A stretch of DNA of 64,000 nucleotides, from assembly GCF_013337045.2 (NCBI RefSeq), contig NZ_CP118262.1:124001-188000 (forward strand). The letters are read 5' to 3'. How positions within the stretch are numbered: position 1 is the first letter of the stretch; each line of letters starts with the position of its first letter. The translations under genes were made by a program, and so were the position numbers. The notes below the pieces were generated by a model. It was not told the DNA's origin, ran no database searches, and saw only the letters and a program-made list of their open reading frames with translations. This stretch comes from Agrobacterium vitis. Its GTDB lineage: Bacteria; Pseudomonadota; Alphaproteobacteria; Rhizobiales; Rhizobiaceae. Positions 51,366 through 60,223 of the stretch are shown piece after piece.

Positions 51366-51767
51366 ATGAATTCCCTGTTCTCCAAGTTCGCAACAAAAAT
51401 CGCGGATCTTTCCGGCAAACCGGCGACGTTTGTCACGGCAGTCGTGCTCGTTCTTGTCTGGGCGCTTTCCGGACCGTTCTTCGGATACTCGGAGACATGG
51501 CAGTTGGTCATCAACACATCGACGACGATCGTTACATTCCTCATGGTCTTCGTGCTGCAGAACTCCCAAAATCGTGACGGCAAGGCCTTGCAAGCTAAGC
51601 TCGATGAATTGATCCTGACGTCTCAGGCGCAGAACAAGTTCGTCGGCATCGAAAAACTTGACGAACAACAGCTGCGCGAAATGAGTGAAAGCCTCGCAGA
51701 GAAGGCTGAGTGCATGGAAGACGTCGCCGAGGAAAAGGCGGAAGTCTCGAAACAGGCTGCTGAATAA
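51366..51767 (+). CDS. Low-affinity iron permease-type small membrane protein, second copy
   Basis: A 133-residue protein: helix one is FVTAVVLVLVWALSGPFFGY, helix two ends VFVLQNSQNRD, and the cytoplasmic tail is acidic and coiled (LDELILTSQ, EKAECMEDVAEEKAEV). QNSQNRD and the KLDEL helix match the neighbour at 50844 and the low-affinity iron permease domain. The GSR promoter marks it as stress-induced. Confidence 0.85.
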   Translation: MNSLFSKFATKIADLSGKPATFVTAVVLVLVWALSGPFFGYSETWQLVINTSTTIVTFLMVFVLQNSQNRDGKALQAKLDELILTSQAQNKFVGIEKLDEQQLREMSESLAEKAECMEDVAEEKAEVSKQAAE

Positions 51768-51853
51768 CGCCTCAAGCTGCCTCATAGTCCACGGTCTGCA
51801 CTGGGTCGGCGCTTGTCTCGCCCCGCATCGAGATGTTTTTAAGAGGAGAGGTG

Positions 51854-52276
51854 ATGAGAGTGGCGGCATGCAAATGCAGGTCTTTCACGGCCGAATGTGA
51901 AGGTGAACCCCGTCACGTCTCAGTCTGCCATTGCCTGGACTGTCAACGGCGCACCGGTAGCGCCTTTGGCGTGCAGGCTCGCTTTCCCAAAAAGAATGTC
52001 ACCCTGTACGGCGCTTGTCAGCAATGGGAGCGAACTGGTGAGAGTGGCAGGTTGGCAAAGCACTTCTTCTGCCCGACATGTGGATCGACGGTCGTTTATG
52101 AAAACGAAGATCTCCCGAACATGGTGGCTATCCCGGTTGGGGCATTTGCCGACCCAGGTTTTCCGTTCCCGCAGCGCTCCATCTTCGAGAGCCGCAAACA
52201 CGGCTGGGTCGAGATCACCGACGCCGCGTTACGACATCATGCCGAAGGTGATAGATCGGATGGTTTCGAAACCTGA
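51854..52276 (+). CDS. GFA-family protein (Mss4-like zinc fold)
   Basis: A 140-residue protein with zinc ligands CKC near the start, CHCLDCQRRTGSAF and CPTCGS. This is the glutathione-dependent formaldehyde-activating (GFA) family with an Mss4-like fold. A GAGGAGAGGTG site lies directly before ATG 51854. Founding members were proposed to make S-hydroxymethyl-glutathione, but most act on unknown substrates. No partner gene is adjacent. Confidence 0.88.
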   Translation: MRVAACKCRSFTAECEGEPRHVSVCHCLDCQRRTGSAFGVQARFPKKNVTLYGACQQWERTGESGRLAKHFFCPTCGSTVVYENEDLPNMVAIPVGAFADPGFPFPQRSIFESRKHGWVEITDAALRHHAEGDRSDGFET

Positions 52277-52391
52277 CCCAGCATTCGCTGTCGAGATCAG
52301 CGCGCCCCCCGGGGTCGTGGTCGTGCCGGACATCATATCGTCAGAAGCCGCAGCTCGCGGCCTACGGAGGCAGCAATCGCGCTATCGTTCG

Positions 52392-52985
52392 TCAAAGAAG
52401 TGTCCGTTGAGCCGGCTCGACAGTTATAGGCTGGGCGATATCGCCACGCCGTGCCAGTTCTGTCTTGGCGCTAAAGCGAATATCGATATCCCGATCGCGA
52501 AGGAATTCATTAAGCGCCTCGTTACTGAGACGATCCCAGCTCTCGCCCCGATCCGGACCCGAGGGCACGCGCGGCAGAAGGCCGGGCTCAGCGCTCCAGG
52601 CGAGACACGGTTCAAGCGACGCTGCGTTCAACAGATCACGAAGATGATGGGCCGTGACATAGGCGTCCGGCATCGCTCGATGCGCTGGCAGACCAATCTC
52701 GTGCACCAGCCCCTCCGGCATCCGCTCGTAGCGGAGTATCTGGTTGGAAAACCGCGGCAGCTTTACGGTGAGTGCGCTGGTAGCAAACTTTCCCGCCAGC
52801 ATTCTCGGTTGCCCTGCTCCGACTGGTACGTCTACGGGTGAAACTCGACAATGCCCGGCCGTCGAGCCCACCGGGTAATTGCCTTGGCGACGACCTGCAT
52901 CTGAGCGTAGGCCAGCGGACGCAAGCAATTGAACCACTGGGTCGGCCGTTCGACTCCGTTCAAGGCGTGAGATTGTGGCGTTCAA
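52392..52985 (-). pseudogene. Remnant of a DnaQ-like exonuclease
   Basis: The C-terminal ~130 residues look like the second half of an exonuclease-domain protein: FSNQILRYERMPEGLVHEIG, LPAHRAMPDAYVTAHHLRDL (H-x4-D of Exo III), LLPRVPSGPDRGESWDRLS and a FLRDRDIDIRFSAKTEL tail. The first ~65 residues do not resemble the usual catalytic N-terminus, and the Exo I D-x-E is not found in any frame here. The gene is probably truncated or decayed at its 5' end. It is unrelated in detail to the exonuclease at 2375. Confidence 0.65.
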
Positions 52986-53087
52986 AAAAAAGGTCCAAGG
53001 GGCGGGCTTGTTCTTGGGAAGAAGCTCCGGATATAGGCGAGGACCGTCACCAGAGCAGGGCGACTATCCGCACCGGTGATAATCATA

Positions 53088-53477
53088 TCAGATCTGGCAA
53101 ACAGCCTCGATGTTGTTTCCATCTGGGTCGAGAACGTAGGCCGCATAATAGCTTGAGTGATAATGTTCTCGAATACCAGGCGGGCCGTTGTCGCGCCCAC
53201 CGCTCTTCATAGCCGCCGCATAGAAAGCATCTACCGCTGCTCGACTGTCGGCCGTGAATGCAACATGGATTGCGGCGCGCTGCCCCTTCCTTTCGTGAAT
53301 CCACAGACTGGGATAGCCACCGCGACCAAACCCATATCTTGGACCTCCATGTTTCGTGCGTGCCGGATCGACGGAGATGACGACATGAATGCCCAGAGGT
53401 GCAAGGGCCTCCTCATAGAAGGCTTTCAATAGCTCCCCATCCGAAACAGGAAATTCGATGTGATTTAACAGATCCAT
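53088..53477 (-). CDS. VOC/glyoxalase family protein
   Basis: A 129-residue vicinal-oxygen-chelate protein: MDLLNHIEFPVSDGELLKAF, HVAFTADSRAAVDAFYAAA and YYAAYVLDPDGNNIEAV. The last Glu is a typical metal ligand. It is a paralogue of the VOC protein at 56890 (both end YYAA-x-V-x-DPDG). Possible activities are dioxygenase, isomerase or binding; the natural substrate is unknown. It precedes none of the SDR genes directly but lies 66 bases from one on the same strand. Confidence 0.88.
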   Translation of the reverse strand: MDLLNHIEFPVSDGELLKAFYEEALAPLGIHVVISVDPARTKHGGPRYGFGRGGYPSLWIHERKGQRAAIHVAFTADSRAAVDAFYAAAMKSGGRDNGPPGIREHYHSSYYAAYVLDPDGNNIEAVCQI

Positions 53478-53543
53478 GGATCATTCTTTCTGTCGGTCGG
53501 CTTTGCGTGCCGGGCAATGTCCAAGACCAACGGGCTCGTTTGG

Positions 53544-54296
53544 TTAGACTTGTGATGCGCCGCCATCGGCGAACAGTTCAATGCCGTTGACATAGCTTGC
53601 GGCATCGCTTGCGAGGAAAGCTGCGACCTCGGCGACTTCTTCCGGCTCTCCAATGCGTCCGATCGGACTTTTGTTGGTCAGGAACTCCATGCCTTCTTTT
53701 GCGTGGTCACCGAATGCAATGCGGAGAGAGTCGGTGTTCGTAGGGCCGGGGCTTACGATGTTGATCCTGATCCCGGAGCCCTTCAGGTCGCTGATCCAGC
53801 TTCGAACGAGATTGCGGACGGCAGCCTTGGTGGCGCCGTAGATGCTCATTGTCGGCCCCGGATCGATCGAAGCCGTTGAACCGACAATGACCACAGAGGA
53901 TCCCCTGCGCAGCAGCGGCAGTGCCTCCTGAACGGTAAAAACGATACCCTTGACGTTGGTGTCGAACTGCTCGTTATAGGCTTCTTCGGTGATCTGCCCG
54001 AGGGGTGCGTGGATACCTTTTCCGGCATTGGCAACCAGAACATCGATGTGACCAAAACGATCGCTGATGTGGCGGAACAGCTCGCGCAGGGCAGCAGGAT
54101 TGGCAACATCACCGACTATTCGTTCCGAATTGGCACCGAGTGCGATGAGGGCCTTGTCCAGTGCTTCTGCGCGTCGGCCGACTATCACCACATGCATGTC
54201 GGATGCGATCAGTCGTCTGGCGATCTCCAGTCCGATGCCACTGCTACCGCCGGTGATCACAGCGATCTTTTTGGAAATCTCGTTCGTCATACTCAT
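53544..54296 (-). CDS. SDR family oxidoreductase, paired with TetR
   Basis: A 250-residue short-chain dehydrogenase: TGGSSGIGLEIA, a second-strand GRRAEALD (NADP type), LVANAGKG, catalytic VGSTASIDPG and YGATKAA. It is a close paralogue of the protein at 59387 (same VGSTASI, SIYGATKA, NGIELF[AV]DGGASQV ending). AAGGAG lies before the start; ATG 54290 is an alternative. It diverges from a TetR gene across an intergenic with two operator palindromes. Confidence 0.92.
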   Translation of the reverse strand: MSMTNEISKKIAVITGGSSGIGLEIARRLIASDMHVVIVGRRAEALDKALIALGANSERIVGDVANPAALRELFRHISDRFGHIDVLVANAGKGIHAPLGQITEEAYNEQFDTNVKGIVFTVQEALPLLRRGSSVVIVGSTASIDPGPTMSIYGATKAAVRNLVRSWISDLKGSGIRINIVSPGPTNTDSLRIAFGDHAKEGMEFLTNKSPIGRIGEPEEVAEVAAFLASDAASYVNGIELFADGGASQV

Positions 54297-54316
54297 TGCT
54301 CCTTTTCGCAGGACAT

Positions 54317-54381
54317 ATAATAGCAGTCACTACAAACGCATTGCAATGCCGATTGCCAAAATATGTAGTGATTGCTATTAT
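54317..54381. promoter_or_regulatory. Divergent TetR operator pair
   Basis: Two 18-bp arms (54317-54334 and 54364-54381) form an inverted repeat with one mismatch. Each arm contains a 12-mer of the form TAGYR-N2-YRCTA: TAGCAGTCACTA (54321-54332) and TAGTGATTGCTA (54366-54377). They lie between the SDR at 53544 and the TetR at 54406. Confidence 0.7.
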
Positions 54382-54405
54382 CTCCTTCTAACAGTGGAGA
54401 GAAAT

Positions 54406-54996
54406 GTGGCTGAAACTCCTCGTACACGCCGTCCGCGCCGCCCGTTTGACCGGCAGTTGGGGCTGGAACGCGCTCAGCGTCTGTTTCACGAACGCGGCTA
54501 CGATGGGGTCAGTCTCGCCGACCTTACCGAGGCCCTCGACATCAATCCGCCGAGCCTTTATGCGGCCTATGGCAGCAAGGCTGGACTGTTCCGAAACGTT
54601 CTCGATCGGTACATGATGGACCAGGCGTTGCCGCTTTCCGAGTTCTTCGACGAACGCGATCTGGGTGATGCCGTGGCCCTGCTTTTCGTTTCCGCTGCCG
54701 ACCAGTATTCGCGCCATGGCGACTGCCGGGGCTGCCTGGTGACGGAGGGCGCACGTGCTGCGGATACCGATGCGCGCAGGATCGCTCAGGAATTCAGTGC
54801 CATCATAAATAGCGCCATTCGCGAGGAGATTATCAAGCGTGCGCCTAACGATGCCGATATCCTCACCGATCTGGTGGTCACCATAATTCGCGGCCTATCG
54901 GCTTCGGCCTATACGGGGATGGAAAGATCGCGGTTGTTGGCAACAGCCGAACGCGCCGGTGCCATGTTCAGGATAAAAGCCTCTGCGGCTCTGTAA
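54406..54996 (+). CDS. TetR/AcrR family regulator
   Basis: A 196-residue repressor. The N-terminal HTH is clear (ERAQRLFHERGYDGVSLADL, LDINPPSLYAAYGSKAGLF), and the C-terminal part has GCLVTEGARAADTDARRIA as in the regulator at 58627 (GCMVTEGMRADDETARSMA). GTG 54406 was chosen because GGAGAG lies five bases upstream and the frame continues back across the operators. It likely represses itself and the divergent SDR. Confidence 0.9.
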   Translation: MAETPRTRRPRRPFDRQLGLERAQRLFHERGYDGVSLADLTEALDINPPSLYAAYGSKAGLFRNVLDRYMMDQALPLSEFFDERDLGDAVALLFVSAADQYSRHGDCRGCLVTEGARAADTDARRIAQEFSAIINSAIREEIIKRAPNDADILTDLVVTIIRGLSASAYTGMERSRLLATAERAGAMFRIKASAAL

Positions 54997-55105
54997 TTTA
55001 CGATATGGCTCTTCTCAAGAAAGCAGCTTGCCGAAGCGCCGCCGTCCGTGAGGCACGTGGTCTTCCTTGAGCCGGGACATGCTAATTCTCTAACTGACCT
55101 TTTCG

Positions 55106-55993
55106 CTACGCGACCCTGAGATCCTGCGTCGCTCTGGCCAGATCTTTTGAAGGCGGCAGTCCGAACAGTCGCGTGTATTCGCGACTGAACTGGTTCGGGC
55201 TTTTGTATCCTACCCCGAAGGAAACCGATGTCGCGTTGCCCTGCCCGGCGATTAGCAGGGAGCGGGCATGGAGAAGGCGGACGCGCTTCTGGTATTGCAA
55301 GGGGCTAAGCGCCGTGACCGACTTGAAGTGGCGGTGGAATGCCGACACGCTAAGCGCCGCCATTTCAGCCAAGGCCTCGACCCTGATCGTCTGGGCAAAA
55401 TTCTGGCGGATCCAGTTAATGGCTACACTGATACGCGAGAGCGCCGTATCGGGCGAGGCGATGTCGCGTAGCATCCATCCGAGTGGACCCTGGAGGACGC
55501 GGAAGAGTATTTCCCGCTCGTAGACGGGGGATAGTATCGCGATTTCGTCTGGTCTCTCCATCAGTCGCAGCATCCGGATCCAGGCGTCAAGAAGGTCCTC
55601 GTTGACCGGGGCAACGGAAAATCCCGAGCTGAACAGCTCGCTTGATACCTTGACAGGCAGATCTCGGATCAGGCCCGCGACGATAGTGGGGTCGAGTGTC
55701 AGGCTGACCGCCAGATAGGGTTCACCCGCCGACGACGGATGCACAGATCCGACGGCCGGCAGATCCACAGACATCACGAAATAGGTCGCCGGATCGTAGT
55801 GGAATGTCCGGTCACCGACCGTCATCGTCTTCGATCCTGTCAGGATCAGGTTGACCATCGGATCATAGACGGCGGCGAGCTGGTGCTCCGGGATTTCACC
55901 CTGGACCATTGCCACGCGCGGAATGCCAGTGTCGGTGCGCCTGTTCTCGGCCTTCGACGCCAGTGCGCGCAGTTCGGTCAATTGCTTTTCCAT
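55106..55993 (-). CDS. AraC family transcriptional regulator
   Basis: A 295-residue regulator. Residues ~25-170 form the AraC_N cupin-like sensor domain (YDPMVNLILTGSKTM, YFVMSVDLPA). The C-terminal ~100 residues carry two HTH motifs: IRVEALAEMAALSVSAFHRH and ATSVSFGVGYKSPNQFSREY, ending in LFGLPPS. It diverges from the SDR-VOC-saccharopine dehydrogenase-NTF2 operon starting at 56130 and is the natural regulator candidate for it. Confidence 0.92.
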   Translation of the reverse strand: MEKQLTELRALASKAENRRTDTGIPRVAMVQGEIPEHQLAAVYDPMVNLILTGSKTMTVGDRTFHYDPATYFVMSVDLPAVGSVHPSSAGEPYLAVSLTLDPTIVAGLIRDLPVKVSSELFSSGFSVAPVNEDLLDAWIRMLRLMERPDEIAILSPVYEREILFRVLQGPLGWMLRDIASPDTALSRISVAINWIRQNFAQTIRVEALAEMAALSVSAFHRHFKSVTALSPLQYQKRVRLLHARSLLIAGQGNATSVSFGVGYKSPNQFSREYTRLFGLPPSKDLARATQDLRVA

Positions 55994-56129
55994 GTTTCAG
56001 AGCTTGGCAGAGCTTCGATGAGCGCGCAAGACGAAAGCAGAAATAGGCAAGCTTCAGAGAGAAATGGGTGAGCGAACGATGCCTCGCCGAAGTAGCTTCA
56101 GGTCAACACAGGACATGGAGCAAAGAGAC

Positions 56130-56873
56130 ATGAAAATCGTCATCATTACCGGCGGCAGCCGAGGCCTTGGAGCCAGCACCGCGATCCACTGCGCAAAGCG
56201 CAGCATGGGCGTTGTCGTCACCTACAACAGCAATCCCGCCAAAGCCGATGAGGTTGTCAGCGAGATCACGGCGCAGGGCGGCAAAGCCGTCGCATTGAAG
56301 CTCGATGTCGGCGACATAAGCGCATTCCCGGAATTCCGGGATGCGGTCAAGCTACAACTTCAGGCGGTCTGGGGCCGTCAGACTTTTCACTCCCTCATCA
56401 ACAATGCCGGATACGGTCTTTACGCTCCGATCACCGATGTGACGGAAGACCAGTTTGACGGCCTGTTCAACGTCCATCTTAAGGGACCGTTCTTCCTGAC
56501 CCAGACGCTGCTGCCGCTGATGGAGGATGGCGGGCATATCGTCAATATGACGAGCGCCACAAGCCGCGTCGCAACCGCGGGCGTTGCCCCATACGCATCG
56601 TTCAAAGGTGGCCTGGAAGTTCTGACACGCTACATGGCCAAGGAATTCGGCGAGCGCCGGATCCGGGCGAACTCCATCGCTCCTGGGGCTATCCGCACGG
56701 AACTGGGCGGTGGTCTGAACGAGGAGTTCGAAGCCATGCTGGCGGGACAGACTGCTCTCGGTCGTGTGGGTGAGCCGGAAGAGATCGGCGGCGTGATTGC
56801 CAGCCTGCTGTCTGAGGAGAGCCGCTGGATCAACGCCCAGAATATCGAAGTCGCCGGCGGCTACATCATCTGA
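56130..56873 (+). CDS. SDR family oxidoreductase
   Basis: A 247-residue short-chain dehydrogenase: TGGSRGLGASTA, YNSNPAKADEVV (NADP-type second strand), LINNAGYG, NMTSATSR and YASFKGG for the Y-x3-K. The end YIIVAGG-like IEVAGGYII fits the family. ATG 56130 follows GGAG by nine bases; ATG 56115 is possible. It is the first of four genes up to 58608 (SDR, VOC, saccharopine dehydrogenase-like, NTF2-like), with gaps of 16, 1 and 14 bases. Confidence 0.9.
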   Translation: MKIVIITGGSRGLGASTAIHCAKRSMGVVVTYNSNPAKADEVVSEITAQGGKAVALKLDVGDISAFPEFRDAVKLQLQAVWGRQTFHSLINNAGYGLYAPITDVTEDQFDGLFNVHLKGPFFLTQTLLPLMEDGGHIVNMTSATSRVATAGVAPYASFKGGLEVLTRYMAKEFGERRIRANSIAPGAIRTELGGGLNEEFEAMLAGQTALGRVGEPEEIGGVIASLLSEESRWINAQNIEVAGGYII

Positions 56874-56889
56874 ACCAAAGGAGAGCACC

Positions 56890-57285
56890 ATGCTCGACCA
56901 TGTCTTTCTGTCGGTCAGCGACATCGACCGCTCCATCGCTTTCTATGAGGCGGCGCTCGCACCTCTCGGGATCGTCCACGCCATCGACTACGACGGAAAG
57001 GACGGCCCTCCCGGCCATCCCGATCTCAAAGGTTTTGGGGCGAACGGCCGGGTGTTCTTCTGGCTCCGCATGGGCGTCGTCGAAGGGCGCGCCGGGCATG
57101 TTGGCTTCGTTGCCGATGGTGAGGCGCAGGTGGATGCAGCCTATGCAGCAGCCATGACGGCAGGGGCCGCCGAGATCCACCCGCCCGGACCGCAGCTTCA
57201 CTACGACCCTCGCTACTACGCGGCACAGGTCCGCGATCCCGACGGCTACTCACTCGAATTTGTCTACAAGGAATGGCAGCACTGA
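56890..57285 (+). CDS. VOC/glyoxalase family protein
   Basis: A 131-residue protein: MLDHVFLSVSDIDRSIAFYE, HVGFVADGEAQVDAAYAAA and YYAAQVRDPDGYSLEFV. It is a paralogue of the protein at 53088. AAGGAGAG precedes ATG 56890. It is the second gene of the four-gene operon. Metal-binding positions are conserved, but the reaction is not known. Confidence 0.9.
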   Translation: MLDHVFLSVSDIDRSIAFYEAALAPLGIVHAIDYDGKDGPPGHPDLKGFGANGRVFFWLRMGVVEGRAGHVGFVADGEAQVDAAYAAAMTAGAAEIHPPGPQLHYDPRYYAAQVRDPDGYSLEFVYKEWQH

Positions 57286-57286
57286 C

Positions 57287-58267
57287 ATGAAGAAAATGAT
57301 GATATACGGCGCGACCGGATACACAGGGCGCATGGTGGCAGAACATGCCCAGTCTGCCGGCACTCAGCTCGTGCTGGCAGGACGCAGCGAAGGAGCCCTG
57401 GCCAAGCTCGCGGCCGAACACGGTGTCGAGTGCCGGGTTTTCGCGCTCGATGATGCCGACACGATCGACCAGAACCTATTGGGTATATCAGTCCTGCTGA
57501 ACTGCGCTGGTCCCTTTATGCGGACGGCGAAACCTTTGATGGAAGCTTCCATCCGCAACGGCATGCACTATCTCGACACCGCGGCCGAACTCGACAGCTA
57601 TCGTCTTGCTGAACGCCTCGACGGCGAGGCGAAGGCCGCAGGTGTCATGCTGATGCCGGGCGGTGGAGGCAGTGTTGCGATGCTTGGCAGTCTTGCCGGA
57701 CATGCTGTCGCAAGGGTGCAGAATCCCCGCAAGATCAGGACTGCGATGCATGTGTCCGGTGGGATGTCCCGGGGGTCTGCCATCAGCGCGACCGAGAACA
57801 TGACCACTGAGACGCTTGCGCGTGTGAATGGCGAGCTGGTGACGGTCGCCAACAGCATCCGGAAGTTCGACTTCGGGCAGGGTGCTGTCGAGAGTTTCCA
57901 GGTCACGCTTCCCGATCTCATCACAATCTGGCGGGCGACGGGGGTTCCCAACATCGAGACCTTCGTCCATGTGACGGGCAATGGTTTTCCACAGGGCGAT
58001 CTCTCCCTGCTCCCGGATGGGCCGAGCGACGACGAGCGGCTGGCGAACCGCTATCAGGCAATCGTCGAAGTGACCGATGCTCAGGGTAAGGTTTTCCGCT
58101 CGCTCCTCGACACGGTCAACGGCTACAGCTTTACCGCAATCGCGGTAGCGGAGGCCGGGCGTCGCGTCCTGGCGGGCGAGGCCAGGGGAGGGTTTCAAAC
58201 ACCGGCCGGACTGTTTGGCAATGGATTTGCCAAAACGATCGCCGACACCACAATCATCGATCTCTGA
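57287..58267 (+). CDS. Saccharopine dehydrogenase-like NAD(P)-binding protein
   Basis: A 326-residue protein with an N-terminal Rossmann motif (MIYGATGYTGRMVAEHA), a second strand LVLAGRSEGAL, LLNCAGPFMRTAKPLM and GMHYLDTAAELD, as in saccharopine-dehydrogenase-like trans-acting enoyl reductases. Later parts (MHVSGGMSRGSA, GYSFTAIAVAEAGRRVLAG) match the family end. It overlaps nothing but starts one base after the VOC stop. It probably reduces an enoyl or keto compound; the exact substrate is unclear. Confidence 0.88.
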   Translation: MKKMMIYGATGYTGRMVAEHAQSAGTQLVLAGRSEGALAKLAAEHGVECRVFALDDADTIDQNLLGISVLLNCAGPFMRTAKPLMEASIRNGMHYLDTAAELDSYRLAERLDGEAKAAGVMLMPGGGGSVAMLGSLAGHAVARVQNPRKIRTAMHVSGGMSRGSAISATENMTTETLARVNGELVTVANSIRKFDFGQGAVESFQVTLPDLITIWRATGVPNIETFVHVTGNGFPQGDLSLLPDGPSDDERLANRYQAIVEVTDAQGKVFRSLLDTVNGYSFTAIAVAEAGRRVLAGEARGGFQTPAGLFGNGFAKTIADTTIIDL

Positions 58268-58281
58268 GGGAGCCAGCAACC

Positions 58282-58608
58282 ATGCAGAAGCTCGTCGAAG
58301 ACTTCATACGGACCACCAATGCTTTCGACGTCGCTGGTGCAATATCCCTGTTCGCAGCGGATGCTGTCATCGATGACGTATCTGTCGGCGACGCGTTCGT
58401 CGGAATTGAAGGTGTGCGACGTTATATCGAGCGGTTTTTCGTCGGGTACAATACCCACAGCGAGCTTCTGTCGATGGAAAGCGCCGACAACTTCAATGCG
58501 GTCGTTCGCCTGGATTTCACAGGTGACTACGGCCACGAGATCGGCACCCTCAAAATTGCGGCGAATTCAGCCGGCCTGATCGAACGGATCGACGCGGATC
58601 TCGAGTAA
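58282..58608 (+). CDS. NTF2/SnoaL-like protein
   Basis: A 108-residue cone-shaped fold: MQKLVEDFIRTTNAFDVAG, FAADAVIDDVSVGDAFVG, GVRRYIERFF and a beta end GEIGTLKIAANSAGLIE-like region. SnoaL-like proteins cyclise or isomerise small molecules or simply bind them. A GGGAG site precedes the ATG. It closes the operon and converges with the TetR gene at 58627. Confidence 0.85.
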   Translation: MQKLVEDFIRTTNAFDVAGAISLFAADAVIDDVSVGDAFVGIEGVRRYIERFFVGYNTHSELLSMESADNFNAVVRLDFTGDYGHEIGTLKIAANSAGLIERIDADLE

Positions 58609-58626
58609 GTGCCCAGACGGATTGGA

Positions 58627-59217
58627 TCAGGCCGCGTGCGTATCGAAATCGCCTTCCAGCGCGCGGCCAGCCATCTCCGCACAATGGGTCAGACGCTCGG
58701 TCGAATACCCGAGACAGGCATAGGAGGACAGGCCGCGAAGGGTCATCAGGACGTAGTCGGTCACCCGCTCCGGATCCTTCGCCTGATGGTCTCGGATGTA
58801 GTTGCCAATGATGTCGCTGCCGCCCTTGGCAAGCTCGGCAGCCATGCTTCTCGCCGTTTCGTCGTCAGCGCGCATGCCTTCGGTGACCATGCATCCCTTC
58901 CACTTGTCGTGGCGGGTATAGTGTTCCGTCGCCCTGACGAACAGTTCCGTCAAGGCTTCCACAGGCTTGCTATCGGACGTGAGGATATCGTCCAAAGGCA
59001 GGAAATCTGTCCCGACGTAGCGCTTCATCGCCCGATTGAACAGCTCGGCCTTGCTGCCATAGGCCGCGTAGAGGCTGGGCGCTACGATGCCGAGCGCATC
59101 GCACAGCTCCGCCACGCCCACGGCATCGTAGCCGCGTTCGTGGAAGAGGCCTTGAGCGATTGCCACTCCCTCTTCCCGGTCGAATGCCGGACGTCTCCTG
59201 CGAACTTTCGTTTCCAT
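58627..59217 (-). CDS. TetR/AcrR family regulator
   Basis: A 196-residue repressor of the same length and family as the one at 54406: EGVAIAQGLFHERGYDAVG, IVAPSLYAAYGSKAELF and GCMVTEGMRADDETARSMA. ATG 59217 begins METKVRRRRPAFDREE. It diverges from the SDR at 59387 across an intergenic with three operator palindromes and likely controls it and the following MFS and NTF2-SDR genes. Confidence 0.92.
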   Translation of the reverse strand: METKVRRRRPAFDREEGVAIAQGLFHERGYDAVGVAELCDALGIVAPSLYAAYGSKAELFNRAMKRYVGTDFLPLDDILTSDSKPVEALTELFVRATEHYTRHDKWKGCMVTEGMRADDETARSMAAELAKGGSDIIGNYIRDHQAKDPERVTDYVLMTLRGLSSYACLGYSTERLTHCAEMAGRALEGDFDTHAA

Positions 59218-59242
59218 GGACCACCTTGTTCAGTCTTCTTTA

Positions 59243-59352
59243 TAGCGAACGCTAACTCCGACGGCAAGCACGATCGGAAAATATATAGCGACTGCTAAAT
59301 AGGTGTTGCGCCGTCAGTAAATCGGATGTAGCTGTCGATATAGTGACCACTA
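59243..59352. promoter_or_regulatory. Triple TetR operator array
   Basis: Three 12-mers of the form TAGYR-N2-YRCTA: TAGCGAACGCTA (59243-59254), TAGCGACTGCTA (59286-59297) and TAGTGACCACTA (59341-59352). The last two are each followed by AATAGGT. They lie between the TetR gene and the SDR at 59387. Confidence 0.7.
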
Positions 59353-59386
59353 AATAGGTCGCCCATGTCCATAAAAGGAAACATCG

Positions 59387-60130
59387 ATGTCATATGAAGG
59401 AAAAATCGCGCTGGTCACGGGCGGGTCGTCTGGGATCGGTCTCGGGATCGCCAAGGAGCTTGCTTCGCTCGGAGCGAAAGTCATCATCACCGGTCGGCAG
59501 GATGCGAAGCTGGATGCAGCGGTGAAGGAGATCGGCGGCGCCACGAAGAGCATCAAAGCGGACGTTTCGGATCTTGAGGATCTCGACAGGCTGTATGCAG
59601 ACATCAAGTCCGAGTATGCGACGCTCGACATCCTCGTCGCCAATGCGGGCTTCGGCATCCTGGCTCCATTAGGTGCCATCACCGAAGAGCAGTACGACAG
59701 CGTCTTCGACACCAATCTGAAGGGTGTCATCTTCACCGTGCAGAAAGCCCTGCCGCTGATGACATCTGGCTCCGCAGTGGTGCTGATCGGATCGACGGCC
59801 TCCATCCAACCAGGCGGCTCCATGAGCGTCTATGGCGCAACCAAAGCAGGCCTGCGCAATCTGGCCAGATCCTGGATCGAAGACATCCGGGGCACTGGTA
59901 TCCGCATCAACGTCGTGAGCCCAGGACCGATCAAGACCCAGTCACTCCATGACTACTTCCCGGACGACAAGCGGGACGAGATTATGGCTTATCTTGAGAC
60001 CAGGAGCACTGTCGGCCGCCTCGGCAAGCCGGAAGACATTGCAAGGGCCGTTGCGTTTCTCGCAAGCGACGATGCCGGCTACATCAACGGCGTCGAGCTG
60101 ATCGTCGACGGCGGCGCGTCCCAGGTCTGA
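59387..60130 (+). CDS. SDR family oxidoreductase, paired with TetR
   Basis: A 247-residue short-chain dehydrogenase: TGGSSGIGLGIA, TGRQDAKLD, LVANAGFG, IGSTASIQPGGS and YGATKAG. It is the counterpart of the SDR at 53544, with the same gene order (TetR opposite). AAAGGAAAC precedes the ATG. It heads a rightward gene string with the MFS and NTF2-SDR genes. Confidence 0.93.
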   Translation: MSYEGKIALVTGGSSGIGLGIAKELASLGAKVIITGRQDAKLDAAVKEIGGATKSIKADVSDLEDLDRLYADIKSEYATLDILVANAGFGILAPLGAITEEQYDSVFDTNLKGVIFTVQKALPLMTSGSAVVLIGSTASIQPGGSMSVYGATKAGLRNLARSWIEDIRGTGIRINVVSPGPIKTQSLHDYFPDDKRDEIMAYLETRSTVGRLGKPEDIARAVAFLASDDAGYINGVELIVDGGASQV

Positions 60131-60223
60131 CGCCCACGGGCTGAGCCTGGCTCAGCACAACCTTCCAAAACCGTGACTTCAAGAAAAAGGTGGCGCGACA
60201 TGGCGACCAGCGAAGGAGGACCT

